Source: Gordonia sp. PP30 (lineage in GTDB: Bacteria; Actinomycetota; Actinomycetes; Mycobacteriales; Mycobacteriaceae). Taken from it: a DNA stretch of 64,000 nucleotides. The notes under the pieces were generated by a model. The model did no database searches. It worked only from the letters and a program-made list of their open reading frames with translations, and was not told the DNA's origin. The translations under genes and the position numbers were made by a program. Of the stretch, positions 23,866 through 32,697 are shown in pieces (positions within the stretch are counted from its first letter, which is position 1; each line of letters begins with the position of its first letter). The DNA lies in contig NZ_CP095864.1 in the NCBI RefSeq assembly GCF_023100845.1, positions 1,674,001-1,738,000 of the forward strand. Direction: 5' to 3'.

Positions 23866-24888
23866 ATGAAGAACATCGGATTCCTTTCATTCGGGCACTG
23901 GTCCACCGGGGCCGGTTCGCAGACCCGGAGTGCGGCGGACACGCTGCTGCAGTCCATCGACCTCGCGGTCGCCGCCGAGGAGATCGGCGTCGACGGCGCC
24001 TACTTCCGCGTGCACCACTTCGCACGACAACTCGCCTCGCCGTATCCGCTCCTCGCGGCCATCGGCGCGCGGACGTCGCGCATCGAGATCGGCACCGGCG
24101 TGATCGACATGCGCTACGAGAACCCGCTGTACGCCGCGGAGGAGGCCGCCGCCGCGGACCTGATCTCCGGCGGGCGGCTGCAGCTCGGTATCTCGCGCGG
24201 ATCACCCGAGCAGGTGATCGACGGCTACAAGTACTTCGGTTACGTGCCCGGCGAGGGCCAGACCGACGCCGACATGGCGCGGGACCACACCGGGGTGTTC
24301 CTGACCGCGATCGAGGGCAGCCGGTTCGCCGAACCCAATCCGCGGCCGATGTTCCCGAATCCGCCGGGCCCCCTCGGCATCGAGCCGCAGTCGCCCGGCC
24401 TGCGTGAGCGTATCTGGTGGGGTTCGGGGACCCGGGCGACGGCCGAATGGACCGCGCGCCAGGGGATGAACCTGATGAGCTCGACCTTGCTGACCGAGGA
24501 CACCGGGATCCCGTTCCACCGGCTGCAGGCCGAACAGATCCACCGCTTCCGCGAGGCGTGGGCGGCGCAGGACTGGGGCTGGGAGCCCCGGGTCTCGGTG
24601 AGCCGCAGTATCTTCGCGCTGGTCGACGACCGCGATCGTGCCTACTTCGGTATCCGGCGCGGTGACGACCAGGACCAGGTGGGCTATCTCGACGGGGGAG
24701 CCGCACGGTTCGGCCGGTCGTACGCGGCCGAGCCCGACCAGCTCGTCGAACAACTCCGTGAAGACGAGGCGATCGCCGCGGCCGACACGCTGCTGCTCAC
24801 CGTGCCCAACCAGCTCGGCGTGGACTACAACGTGCATGTGCTGGAGTCGATCCTGACCCACGTGGCCCCGGAGCTCGGCTGGCGCTGA
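23866..24888 (+). CDS. LLM-class flavin-dependent monooxygenase
   Basis: A 340-residue luciferase-like (TIM barrel) oxidoreductase using FMNH2 or F420. Seen: IGFLSFGHWSTGAGSQTRSA start, AEEIGVDGAYFRVHHFARQ, IEIGTGVIDMRYENPLYAAEE and LISGGRLQLGISRGSPEQV, all standard for LLM proteins. The C-terminal half keeps the barrel pattern (WWGSGTRATAEWTARQGMNL). Substrate not predictable. TTACACC lies just upstream of the ATG and there is no ribosome site, so it may also be leaderless. Confidence 0.88.
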   Translation: MKNIGFLSFGHWSTGAGSQTRSAADTLLQSIDLAVAAEEIGVDGAYFRVHHFARQLASPYPLLAAIGARTSRIEIGTGVIDMRYENPLYAAEEAAAADLISGGRLQLGISRGSPEQVIDGYKYFGYVPGEGQTDADMARDHTGVFLTAIEGSRFAEPNPRPMFPNPPGPLGIEPQSPGLRERIWWGSGTRATAEWTARQGMNLMSSTLLTEDTGIPFHRLQAEQIHRFREAWAAQDWGWEPRVSVSRSIFALVDDRDRAYFGIRRGDDQDQVGYLDGGAARFGRSYAAEPDQLVEQLREDEAIAAADTLLLTVPNQLGVDYNVHVLESILTHVAPELGWR

Positions 24889-25030
24889 GCCCGCGACTCC
24901 GCCCCGGAACCACCGGCCGCGCCCGCTCGCAGTCGGCTAGGGTTCCGCGGATGGGGTCGATGAAGGACGGTGGCGCAGCGGCAGAACGACGACACCGCCG
25001 GATGGCAGCCCTCAGTGCGCGGGGAAGGCG

Positions 25031-25354
25031 ATGCGCCGCGGCGACGTCTGCGAGTCGTTGAATGGCGACGTGGTCGTCGACACGCGAAGCTACGACCAGA
25101 TGACGGGGACCTTCGAGAAGCACCCGGTGGCGTGGGGATTCACGCTGGTGGTGCGCGTCTTCGCGCTGCTGGTGATCGTTCCCGTGATCTCCGAACGCGT
25201 GCGGGGGCGCACGCCGACCCGGGCCGACGTCGCCCGAGCACCTCATGATCCGGAGGCCGCGAAGTGTCTCGCGGTGCTCGACGCCGGAGCGGCCGCGGTC
25301 GCGCGTCGCAACCGATTCCAGATCGTGGGCCGGGCGGCAGTGGTCGAAATCTAG
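25031..25354 (+). CDS. Hypothetical small membrane protein
   Basis: 107 residues with one clear hydrophobic helix (about 35-54, WGFTLVVRVFALLVIVPVIS) flanked by charged ends. Not recognised. Reasons to believe it: codon third positions are strongly G/C like the neighbours, GGGGAAGG precedes the ATG, and the stop codon lies in a perfect hairpin shared with the convergent gene. The 140 bases before it (24889-25030) show no gene. Confidence 0.5.
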   Translation: MRRGDVCESLNGDVVVDTRSYDQMTGTFEKHPVAWGFTLVVRVFALLVIVPVISERVRGRTPTRADVARAPHDPEAAKCLAVLDAGAAAVARRNRFQIVGRAAVVEI

Positions 25355-25370
25355 TGTCGCGTGACACTAG
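25351..25370. terminator. Bidirectional hairpin containing two stop codons
   Basis: CTAGTGTC (25351-25358) pairs perfectly with GACACTAG (25363-25370) around GCGT. The TAG of the rightward small gene (25352-25354) and the TAG of the leftward one (25367-25369) both lie within it. Confidence 0.65.
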
Positions 25371-25621
25371 TACGGGATGCCGCGATTCCAGCCCGGCTTC
25401 ACCACGAGGAGGTCGTCGTTGCGTCGGTCGCGGCAGTCGTCGAGAAGAGACTGCGCGGTCGACGGATCTGCGAGGAACGTGTCGTACTGCGCCGGTGTAA
25501 GGCGGTAGTACTCCTCGTAGTCGACGACGCCGATCGTCACCGGGAAGTAGTCGCCGGACTCCACGTCGGTGCCGAGGGAGAACCGGAGTTCCCGGCAGAA
25601 GGACGTCGTCTGGAACCGCAT
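25367..25621 (-). CDS. Hypothetical 84-residue protein downstream of the WYL regulator
   Basis: Starts at an ATG 4 bases past the WYL regulator's stop, so it is probably translated from the same transcript. The sequence is acidic and Tyr/Asp-rich (VVDYEEYYRLTPAQYDTFLAD), soluble, with no Cys pair or helix-turn-helix; not recognised. It is not a frameshifted tail of the regulator, which is complete for its family. Its stop codon lies in a terminator hairpin. Confidence 0.5.
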   Translation of the reverse strand: MRFQTTSFCRELRFSLGTDVESGDYFPVTIGVVDYEEYYRLTPAQYDTFLADPSTAQSLLDDCRDRRNDDLLVVKPGWNRGIPY

Positions 25622-25625
25622 CGCG

Positions 25626-26321
25626 TCAGCCTGATCCGTGCACCGGCCGGGCCGTCGGCGGTGGAGCGCCGATCTCCTGGATGTCGTGGGCGCCACAGGG
25701 TGCCTTGGTCAGGGTGGCGTGCTCGATGCGTGTGATGAGAAACCAGCGCATCGCATTCCGCAGATGACACCAGCCGATGAGATACCAGCGCCCGTTCGCG
25801 GCGGCGAAGATCACCGGTTCCACCTCGCGGGTGGTCGTGTCGCCCTCCCGCGAGGTGTAGCGGATGCGGACGATCCGCTGCTCTGCCATCGCTTCTTCGA
25901 GTGCTGACTTCACGACCCTCGAGGGAGCCGGCTCCCCGTCGACCCAGATACGGCGCGCGAGCCGATCCGCCTTCTCACGTGTGCGAGGGTCGAGAACATC
26001 CATGATCTTCCGGATGCCGGCCGAGGCCAGGTCAGCGTAGGGCGCGTCGGGCGCGGCCGAGATCGCGGCGAGGAGGGCCACCGCCTGCGCTGGGCTCAGG
26101 CTGATGGGCGGGAGGTTGGAGACCGCGGACACGCCGTATCCACCGCCCGGTCCGGGGCGCGACCAGATCGGTGTCCCACTGTTCTCCAGCGCATCGAGGT
26201 CTCGCTTGATCGTGCGTACGGACACGCCGAAATCCGCTGCCAACCGTTCCGCCGTGCGTCCACGCGCACCGCTCCGCCGTAGTGCCTCCGACAGCGCGTG
26301 GAGCCGTTCCGCTCGCTTCAT
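25626..26321 (-). CDS. WYL-domain (YafY/DeoR-type) transcriptional regulator
   Basis: A 231-residue regulator. Residues 1-60 are a winged helix (ERLAADFGVSVRTIKRDLDAL) and about 140-215 a WYL ligand-sensing domain (RIRYTSREGD, GRWYLIGWCHLRNAMRWFLI). It has a GGGAG site upstream. It is divergent from a decayed alpha/beta-hydrolase gene 72 bases away, the kind of neighbour such regulators usually control, so it may have lost its target. Length is normal for the short WYL subgroup. Confidence 0.85.
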   Translation of the reverse strand: MKRAERLHALSEALRRSGARGRTAERLAADFGVSVRTIKRDLDALENSGTPIWSRPGPGGGYGVSAVSNLPPISLSPAQAVALLAAISAAPDAPYADLASAGIRKIMDVLDPRTREKADRLARRIWVDGEPAPSRVVKSALEEAMAEQRIVRIRYTSREGDTTTREVEPVIFAAANGRWYLIGWCHLRNAMRWFLITRIEHATLTKAPCGAHDIQEIGAPPPTARPVHGSG

Positions 26322-26393
26322 TCTTCAATCTCCCTCAAACCATGCCAGAAATAGTGACATGCCGTTGTCCGGGGGCACGGGAAGGATGGCGGA

Positions 26394-27136
26394 ATGACGA
26401 CGAACACGAGCGGTCCCGGCCGCCCTCTGATCCCCGGCCTCCTGCTGATCCCCGGCCACTGGCTGGGTGCGTGGGCCTGGGATGAGGTGTTGAACAACTG
26501 ACCGAGCTGGGCTGCGAAGCGACGGCGCTGACCCTGCCCGGTCTCGACCGGAACGACCCCGATCGCGCTTCCCGGACACTCGATGACCAGGTAGCGGCGA
26601 TCGAGCAGGCCATCGCCTCGACTGCCGGGCCCGCGGTCATCGTGGCCCACAGCGGGGCCAACGCGCCGGTGAGCGTCGTGCTGGATCGGCACCCCGAGCG
26701 GGTGCGCCGAGTGGTGTAGGTGGACAGCGGTCCCGCCGCCTCGGGAACGGCGTTCGCCCCGGACTTCCCCGAGGGGACGGAGGGACTTCCGCTGCCGCCC
26801 TTCGAGGTGCTCCGAGAGCAGGCGAGCACCGAGGGGCTCGGCACCGGCGTGCTTGAGTGTTTCCGTACCCGGGCCGTCCCCGAGCCGGGTCCGGTACTGC
26901 GGCAGAGCGTGGAACTCGCGAACGACGAGCGCTTCGATGTGCCCACCACCTTCGTGTGCTGCTCGATGCCGAGCGCGCAGCTGCGGGAACTGGTGACGGC
27001 CGGTCATCCGATGTTCGCCGAGGCCGGTCGTCTCCGGAACGTCGAGTACGTCGACCTCCCGACGGGCCACTGGCCGATGTGGAGCCGGCCCGCCGATCTC
27101 GCCCGGATTCTCGCCGGCCTCTCCACCGCGAGCTGA
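26394..27136 (+). pseudogene. Alpha/beta-hydrolase pseudogene (frameshift plus nonsense codon)
   Basis: Remains of an alpha/beta-hydrolase of about 247 residues. Frame 1 from the ATG reads LLIPGHWLGAWAWDEV, then hits TGA at 26499. The continuing sequence (LTELGCEATALTLPGL, VAHSGANAPVSVVL with the nucleophile Ser) is in another frame; restoring one G near 26490 (GTGTTG to GTGGTTG) joins them as WDEVVEQLTELG. A TAG at 26717-26719 then replaces the expected Tyr in VVYVDSG. The last part (26720-27136) is intact and holds the catalytic His in LPTGHWPMWSRP. Two independent lesions argue for decay rather than one read error. The intact tail is unlikely to function alone. Confidence 0.8.
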
Positions 27137-27188
27137 CCCGACCATCGCCCGGCACCCACCTCGATCCCGCGAATGCGATGATGGGGCC

Positions 27189-27709
27189 ATGCCCACGCCC
27201 GAGCATGCGCTGACCATCCGCCCCTGCCACGGCTCCGCGGAGTATCCGGTGCTCGTGGAGATCTGCGGAGCGCCGTGCGCGCGACTCACGACTTCCTCGA
27301 GGACGCCGACTTCAAGAGAATCGAAGGCAGCCTGTGCGCTCGGTACTTTCCGGCCGTCTCGCTCCTCATCGCCGAGCGTGACGGTGTGCCGGTGGGCTTC
27401 GCGGGAGTCGCCGGGGGGAGTCTGGAGATGCTGTTCGTGTCGAACTCGTCCCGCGGCATGGGAGTGGGAACGGCGCTGCTCACCGAGGTGATCGCCGACT
27501 ACGGCGTCACTACAGTGGACGTCAACGAACAGAACCCGAGTGCACTGAGGTTCTACCTCGATCGAGGTTTCGTGCAGATCGGCCGGAGCGAGTTCGACGG
27601 CGATGGCCGTCCGTATCCGCTCCTGCACTTGGCGATTCCCGCCCGAGCCCCCGAACAGGATGTTCACATCCGCGTCGAACCCTCGCTGGCGCCGGGTTTG
27701 CGGACTTAG
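27189..27709 (+). pseudogene. GNAT acetyltransferase pseudogene (frameshift)
   Basis: A GNAT-family N-acetyltransferase split by one frameshift. The ATG frame gives TIRPCHGSAEYPVLVEIC and then nonsense; from about 27262 the other frame gives RATHDFLEDADFKRIE and the acetyl-CoA site SNSSRGMGVGTALLTEV, then NEQNPSALRFYLDRGFVQIG. Adding one G near 27262 (ATCTGCGG to ATCTGGCGG) restores the usual VEIWRSAVRATHDFL. A short product could start at a GTG at 27275 but would lack the first strand. It directly follows another broken gene. Confidence 0.75.
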
Positions 27710-27712
27710 AAT
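27707..27712 (+). promoter_or_regulatory. -10 box of the leaderless LuxR-type gene
   Basis: TAGAAT ends 7 bases before the ATG at 27720, and there is no ribosome-binding sequence between them, as expected for a leaderless transcript. It overlaps the stop codon of the GNAT pseudogene. Confidence 0.45.
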
Positions 27713-27719
27713 TCCGGGT

Positions 27720-30335
27720 ATGGCTACGTCCTGGCCGCTCATCGAGCGCGAGCACGAGTTCGCCTCCATCCGCAACGCTCTGAGTGGCGCCGACGGCGGG
27801 ATCATCCTGACCGGCGAGGCGGGCGTCGGAAAGACGACCCTGGCGCGCCACGCCGTGACCGAACTCGGTCTCCGGGTCCGCTGGGTCGCGGGCACCGAGT
27901 CCGCGCGCAGCATCCCGATGGGCGTCTTCGCGCACCTCGTCGGGGCGGGAGCGTCGAACGACCCCGTCTCGTATCTCTCGACCGCCCGCGAATCGCTGCT
28001 CGCCGACGGGCCGGTGGTGGTCGGCGTCGACGACGCCCACCTGCTCGACACCCTGTCCGCGACACTGCTGCACCAGCTCGCGATCGACCGGGCCGTGCGC
28101 ATCATCGCCACCGTCCGCAGCGGCGAGACGGTCCCCGACGCGGTCACCTCCATGTGGAAGGACGGGCATCTCGCGCGGATCACGCTCGTCCCGTTCACCA
28201 AACAGCAGAGTGTCGACCTGGTGGAGAGCGTCCTCGGCGGTCAGCTCGAGGGCCTGTCGGCCGAACGCATGTGGACCGCGTCCGGCGGCAACGCCCTGTT
28301 CCTGCGTCACCTGGTGCAGGGCGCCCTCGAATCCGGGGCGCTGCGGCAGGTCGAAGGCGTGTGGCAACTGCGCGGGCGCGCCGGGATCACCTCCGAACTC
28401 GCCTCCCTCCTCGAGGACCGCGTCGACAGGTTCGACGACGACGTGCTCGCGGTCCTCAAACTGCTCGCCGTCTGCGAACCCCTCGACCTCGACCTGCTCA
28501 GCGACCAGACGGGGGCGGAAGCGGTGGAGGAGGCCGAACAAGGTGGCCTGATCCGCATCACCCAGGACAGCGGTTCGCTCACCGTGTCGTACGCGCATCC
28601 GCTGCTCGGCGAGGTGATCCGCCGCCGGCTGGGGCTGGCGTCGTCGCGGCGGCTGCGCGGCCGGCTGGTCCGGGCCCTCTCGGCGCGGACCGCCCTGACC
28701 GCGGCGCAGCGTATCCGCCTCGCGCAGCTGGCCCTGGAGAGCGACGAGCACGTGGACCGGGCGGTACTGCTCCGCGCCGCGCAGGACAGCCTGACGCTGG
28801 CCGACGTCACCGGCGGGGAACGTTTCGCCCTGGCCGCGCTCGACGCCGGCAACGGGCTGGCGGCCGCGGACCTGCTGGCCCGGGCGCTGATGTGGCAGGG
28901 CAAGGCCCGCGAGTCCGACGAGGTGCTGAACGCCTTCGATCCCGCCGAGCTGACTCAGCCGGAAGTGGTGCGGTGGGGTATGCAGCGGATCGGCAACCTG
29001 TTCTGGAGCGTCGGCGAGACCGAGGGTGCCGCCCGGGTCCTCGAGCAGGTCCGCGAGTCGATCACCGAGCCGGCGCTGGAGCAGATCGCCGACGGCATCG
29101 GTTCGGCGTGCGCCGCCTTCGAGAACGACCTGCCGCGCGCCCTGACCCTGGCCGACCGCGTCCTGAACGCGAAGAACCTGCTGCCGTGGGCCGAGGAGTG
29201 GGCGGTCTTCGGCGGGGGCCTCGCGCGGGCGCTGGGCGGCCGCGGCAGCGAGGTGGCGGCGCTCGCCGCGCGCGGCCGTATCGCCGAGGCCCGGACCGAC
29301 GGAGTGCTGCGGTTCCCGGCCGGCTACGGCGAGATCCTGGCGCTCACCCTCACCGGCCGGTTCGACGACGCCGACCGGGCCGCCGCCCGGTACGACCAGC
29401 TCGCCGCCGCCGGCCAGTATCTCGCCTGGGCGCTGGCCGGCACGCACGTCTCGACGGTCGCCCTCGCCCGCGGCGACCTGCCCGCGGTCACCTCGAGACT
29501 GGAACAGAGCCTGGCCGCGCTGGCCGGGCAGCGCCGCGTGTCGTGGGTGTTCCCGGCCCGATACGTGCTGGCCCAGGCCTACGCCGGGCTCGGGCAGGCC
29601 GCCGAGGCCGACGCGGTGCTCCTCGCCGCCGAGGACGCCTACGGGCCCAACGTCGCCGTCTGCCGCCCGCAACTGCTGCTGGCGCGGGCCTGTCAGCTGG
29701 CCGCGGCCGGCGCGGTGACTCCGGCGATCGCCGGTGCGCGGGAGGCGGCGCATGCGGCGCGGGACACCGAGCAGTACGCGGTCGAAGCGCTCGCCCTGCA
29801 CACCGCCGCCCGGTTCGGCGCCACCGCGCCCGAGGTGGTCGAGCGGCTCGCGGCGCTGGCCGCCCGGATCGACGGTGAACTCGCCCCGGTCTACGCGCGG
29901 CACGCCGCCGCGGTCGCGGCGAGCGACGGCGCCGACCTCGACGCGGCCGCCCGCGACTTCGAGCGGATCGGTGCGCTGATGTCCGCCGCGGATGCGGCCG
30001 CGGCGGCGGCCACCGCGCACGACCGGGCGGGGCACCGGACCGCGATGGCGGCGTCGTCGGCGGCCGCGGCCCGCCTGTCGGTGGCCTGCGGCGGCCTCCG
30101 GACCCCGGCGGTCGTGGCGGCCGCACAGCCGCTGCCGCTCACCGTGCGCGAGCGCGAGATCGCCAGTCTGGTCGCGGTCGGACTGACCAACCGGGAGATC
30201 GCCGATCGGCTGGTGGTCTCGGTCCGCACCGTCGAGGGTCACATCTATCGCGCGTGCCAGAAGTTCGACGTCGCCGACCGCGCCGGACTCGCCGACCTGG
30301 TCACCGGCCGGAGTGAGGCGGACGGATCCCGGTGA
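27720..30335 (+). CDS. LuxR-family regulator with N-terminal AAA/STAND ATPase
   Basis: An 871-residue LAL-type regulator. An ATPase at residues about 1-250 has P-loop GEAGVGKTTLARH and Walker B VVVGVDDAHLLD. A long Ala/Leu-rich middle (about 300-780) is made of helical, TPR-like repeats. The C-terminal LuxR helix-turn-helix reads LTVREREIASLVAVGLTNREIADRLVVSVRTVEGHIY. Such proteins switch on target operons after binding nucleotide and a ligand. The ATG at 27720 is favoured over an upstream extension (to 27603) because it starts the conserved WPLIEREHE segment and has a leaderless -10. It overlaps the enoyl-CoA hydratase start (GTGA), so the two are coupled; its targets are unknown. Confidence 0.88.
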   Translation: MATSWPLIEREHEFASIRNALSGADGGIILTGEAGVGKTTLARHAVTELGLRVRWVAGTESARSIPMGVFAHLVGAGASNDPVSYLSTARESLLADGPVVVGVDDAHLLDTLSATLLHQLAIDRAVRIIATVRSGETVPDAVTSMWKDGHLARITLVPFTKQQSVDLVESVLGGQLEGLSAERMWTASGGNALFLRHLVQGALESGALRQVEGVWQLRGRAGITSELASLLEDRVDRFDDDVLAVLKLLAVCEPLDLDLLSDQTGAEAVEEAEQGGLIRITQDSGSLTVSYAHPLLGEVIRRRLGLASSRRLRGRLVRALSARTALTAAQRIRLAQLALESDEHVDRAVLLRAAQDSLTLADVTGGERFALAALDAGNGLAAADLLARALMWQGKARESDEVLNAFDPAELTQPEVVRWGMQRIGNLFWSVGETEGAARVLEQVRESITEPALEQIADGIGSACAAFENDLPRALTLADRVLNAKNLLPWAEEWAVFGGGLARALGGRGSEVAALAARGRIAEARTDGVLRFPAGYGEILALTLTGRFDDADRAAARYDQLAAAGQYLAWALAGTHVSTVALARGDLPAVTSRLEQSLAALAGQRRVSWVFPARYVLAQAYAGLGQAAEADAVLLAAEDAYGPNVAVCRPQLLLARACQLAAAGAVTPAIAGAREAAHAARDTEQYAVEALALHTAARFGATAPEVVERLAALAARIDGELAPVYARHAAAVAASDGADLDAAARDFERIGALMSAADAAAAAATAHDRAGHRTAMAASSAAAARLSVACGGLRTPAVVAAAQPLPLTVREREIASLVAVGLTNREIADRLVVSVRTVEGHIYRACQKFDVADRAGLADLVTGRSEADGSR

Positions 30336-31099
30336 ACGATCTGCGCATCGAGGACGACGGCGAGGTCTTCCTGGTCGTGATGAACCGGCCCGACCGGCAC
30401 AACGCGGTCGACGGCCCGATGGCGGCCGAACTCGCCGCGGCCTTCCGCGCGTTCGGCGACTCCGCGGCGGCGGTGGCCGTGCTCGCCGGTGACGGACCGT
30501 CGTTCTGCGCGGGCGCCGACCTCAAGGCGGTGGGCACCGAGCGGGGCAACCGGGTGGACCGATCGGGCGACGGTCCGATGGGGCCGACCCGGCTCGACCT
30601 GGACAAGCCGGTGATCGCGGCGCTCCACGGGCACGCCGTCGCCGGCGGTCTGGAGCTGGCGCTGTGGGCCGACCTGCGGGTGGCCGACGAAGAGACGGTG
30701 CTGGGCGTGTTCTGCCGCCGGTGGGGTGTTCCGCTCATCGACGGCGGCACCGTCCGGCTGCCGCGGCTCATCGGACACAGCCGCGCGATGGATCTGATCC
30801 TCACCGGTCGTCCCGTCGGCGCCGCCGAAGCGCTCGATTTCGGGCTCGTCAACCGCGTCGTGCCGGCGGGGACGGCGCGCGAGGCGGCGGTCGCGCTGGC
30901 CCGGGAGATCGCTCGGATGCCGCAGACCTGCCTCCGGGGCGATCGCCGGTCGGCCCGCGATCAGTGGTCCCGCGACGAGCCCGCGGCACTGGCCGCCGAG
31001 TTCGAGATCGGCCTGACCTCGTTGCGCGCCGACGGTGTCACCGGTGCCGGTCGGTTCGCCGCCGGTCACGGCCGCGGCGGCTCGTTCGACGACATCTGA
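30332..31099 (+). CDS. Enoyl-CoA hydratase/isomerase (crotonase family)
   Basis: A 255-residue crotonase-fold protein. Seen: NRPDRHNAVDGPMAAEL, the oxyanion-hole stretch GPSFCAGADLKAVG and HGHAVAGGLELALWADLRVA, then GRPVGAAEALDFGLVNRVVP. In the position of the first catalytic Glu of true hydratases the sequence reads VFCRRWGVPLIDGG, with no Glu pair, so classical hydratase activity is doubtful; other crotonase reactions are possible. GTG start overlaps the LuxR gene's stop. Three short repeats follow it. Confidence 0.85.
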   Translation: MNDLRIEDDGEVFLVVMNRPDRHNAVDGPMAAELAAAFRAFGDSAAAVAVLAGDGPSFCAGADLKAVGTERGNRVDRSGDGPMGPTRLDLDKPVIAALHGHAVAGGLELALWADLRVADEETVLGVFCRRWGVPLIDGGTVRLPRLIGHSRAMDLILTGRPVGAAEALDFGLVNRVVPAGTAREAAVALAREIARMPQTCLRGDRRSARDQWSRDEPAALAAEFEIGLTSLRADGVTGAGRFAAGHGRGGSFDDI

Positions 31100-31110
31100 C
31101 GCCGTCCGCC

Positions 31111-31185
31111 GGTCGAGCTGCGAAACCTCGTGGCGCCGGTCGAGCCTGTCGAAACCTGCTGTGCCGGTTGAGCCTGTCGAAACCT
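31111..31185. repeat. Three tandem copies of a short palindrome-type repeat
   Basis: Copies at 31111-31128 (diverged), 31138-31157 (GGTCGAGCCTGTCGAAACCT) and 31166-31185 (GGTTGAGCCTGTCGAAACCT). The element, with its self-complementary TCGA-rich core, is of a kind common between genes in high-GC actinobacteria. It separates two convergent genes and may act as a terminator. Related copies occur inside nuo genes in this window. Confidence 0.75.
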
Positions 31186-32188
31186 AACGCAGCAGATCGG
31201 CGTGGTGGCGGGCGGCGACGTCGGGGTGGGCGCGCAGCCGCGCCTTGAGGATGTTCTCGCCGAAGGTGCCGGAGATCGGATTGGCCGGATCGTCGGTGAC
31301 ACCGCGCGCCTGCGCGGCGAGCTCCGGCGGCAGGGTGATCCGCGGCATGGCCGACGACAGCGCCGGATTGAAGAAGAACGGCACCGACAGCCGCTCGGTC
31401 CCCGGGGGCGGCGACTGCACCCGGTGCATGGTCGCCTTCAGATAGCCGTCGGTGGCGTACTCCATCAGCTCGCCGATGTTGACCACGAACGCGTCGTCGA
31501 TCGGCGGTGCGTCGATCCAGCCGCCGTCGCGGCGCACCTGGAGACCGCCCTTGCCCGGCTCCACCAGGAGCAGGGTCAGCACGCCCGGATCCTTGTGGGC
31601 GCCGACGCCCTGCCGGTCGGCCTCGGCATCGCGGCCGGGGTAGCGGACCAGCTTGATCAGGGTCGACGGCCGCTGCGCGAACGCCGGATCGAACACGTCG
31701 GCGGGGGCGCCGAGGCTCAGTGCCCACTCCCGCATGAGGCGCAGGCCGAGGGCGCCGCACCGCTCCTGCCAGTCGGTGAGGATCGCCCGGAAGTCCGGGA
31801 CGCCGGACGGCCACAGATTGGGGCCGTCGAGGCGCAGATACGACGGCTCGGTCCCGAGCGACGGGTATTCGGCCGCGAGGTCGATCTGCTCGCGCCAGTC
31901 GATCGCGCCCTGCGTGTACTCGCCGCCGAACCGGGTGTAGCCGCGAAACTGCGGGCTCGCCAGCATCTCGACGGCGAACTTGTCGGCGTCGGGCAGGGCG
32001 AAGAAGGCCCGCGCGGTGTCGAACAGGCGGTCGCGGACGTCGCGCCCGATGCCGTGGCCGACGAGGTAGAAGAACCCGACCTCGTGGGTGGCGGTGCGCA
32101 GCGCGTCGCGGAACGCCGCGCGATCGGACTCGTCACCGCTCAGCAGCGACATGTCGACGATGGGCAGTTCGGTCAGCACACCGGTCAT
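31184..32188 (-). CDS. 2-oxoglutarate/Fe(II) oxygenase, isopenicillin-N-synthase family
   Basis: A 334-residue oxygenase with the IPNS-like fold. The iron ligands are visible: HKD in GVGAHKDPGVLTLLLVE (H-x-D) and the distal His in KATMHRVQSPPPGTERLSVPFF, which also carries the R-x-S that binds 2-oxoglutarate. The N-terminal DIOX_N part has GFFYLVGHGIG. It has a GAGAGG site before the ATG. The catalytic set is complete, so it should be an active dioxygenase; members act on many small molecules and the substrate is not predictable here. Divergent from a rhodanese gene. Confidence 0.88.
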   Translation of the reverse strand: MTGVLTELPIVDMSLLSGDESDRAAFRDALRTATHEVGFFYLVGHGIGRDVRDRLFDTARAFFALPDADKFAVEMLASPQFRGYTRFGGEYTQGAIDWREQIDLAAEYPSLGTEPSYLRLDGPNLWPSGVPDFRAILTDWQERCGALGLRLMREWALSLGAPADVFDPAFAQRPSTLIKLVRYPGRDAEADRQGVGAHKDPGVLTLLLVEPGKGGLQVRRDGGWIDAPPIDDAFVVNIGELMEYATDGYLKATMHRVQSPPPGTERLSVPFFFNPALSSAMPRITLPPELAAQARGVTDDPANPISGTFGENILKARLRAHPDVAARHHADLLR

Positions 32189-32279
32189 CGTGATTCCTCT
32201 CGTACTCCAGACCCTTCCACGGTAAGCCTTCGCGCACTAGAGTCCAACATAGATACAAGACGTACGCGAGGAGTCTGTC

Positions 32280-32690
32280 ATGTCCCGAGCCCCCGGAAGT
32301 CCGCTGCGCCGTCGCGCCGCCGATCTCGTCGCCGAGGCGAACCGGGAGGTGCCGCCGTTGCCGCTCGCCGAGGCGGCCGCACTGCTCGGCGGCGAGTCGG
32401 CCGTGTTCGTCGACATCCGGGAACCTCAGGAGTGGGCGCGCGAGGGGGTGATTCCCGGCGCGTACCGGGCGCCACGCGGAATGCTGGAGTTCTGGGTCGA
32501 CCCGGAGAGCCCGTACTACCGGCCGGCACTGGACGACGGCCGCCGTCTGGTGCTCTACTGCGGATCGGCCTGGCGGTCGGCGCTGGCGGCCGCGAGTCTG
32601 CACCGCATGGGCGTGGACGTGACGCACGTGGACGGCGGATTCAGCGCCTGGCGCGCCGCCGGTCTCCCCGTCGAACCGTACGTGCGATAG
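32280..32690 (+). CDS. Rhodanese-domain sulfurtransferase
   Basis: A 136-residue single-domain rhodanese. Landmarks: VFVDIREPQEWAREGVIPGA (CH2A-type motif), the active-site loop LYCGSAWRSALAA with the persulfide-forming Cys, and HVDGGFSAWRAAGLPVE. An N-terminal helix of about 35 residues precedes the domain. GAGGAG lies 7 bases before the ATG. Stops 7 bases from the end of nuoN, convergent, with no visible terminator. Role in sulfur transfer or detoxification is inferred from the family. Confidence 0.88.
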   Translation: MSRAPGSPLRRRAADLVAEANREVPPLPLAEAAALLGGESAVFVDIREPQEWAREGVIPGAYRAPRGMLEFWVDPESPYYRPALDDGRRLVLYCGSAWRSALAAASLHRMGVDVTHVDGGFSAWRAAGLPVEPYVR

Positions 32691-32697
32691 CCGGCGG

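Noticed and set aside
25367..26321. WYL regulator plus downstream frame as one frameshifted gene
   Set aside because: The regulator has normal length and complete domains; the downstream frame has its own ATG and terminator and no WYL sequence.
27522..30242. Minus-strand open frame of 906 codons
   Set aside because: Antisense of the LuxR-type regulator, with low-complexity Arg/Gly/Asp content.
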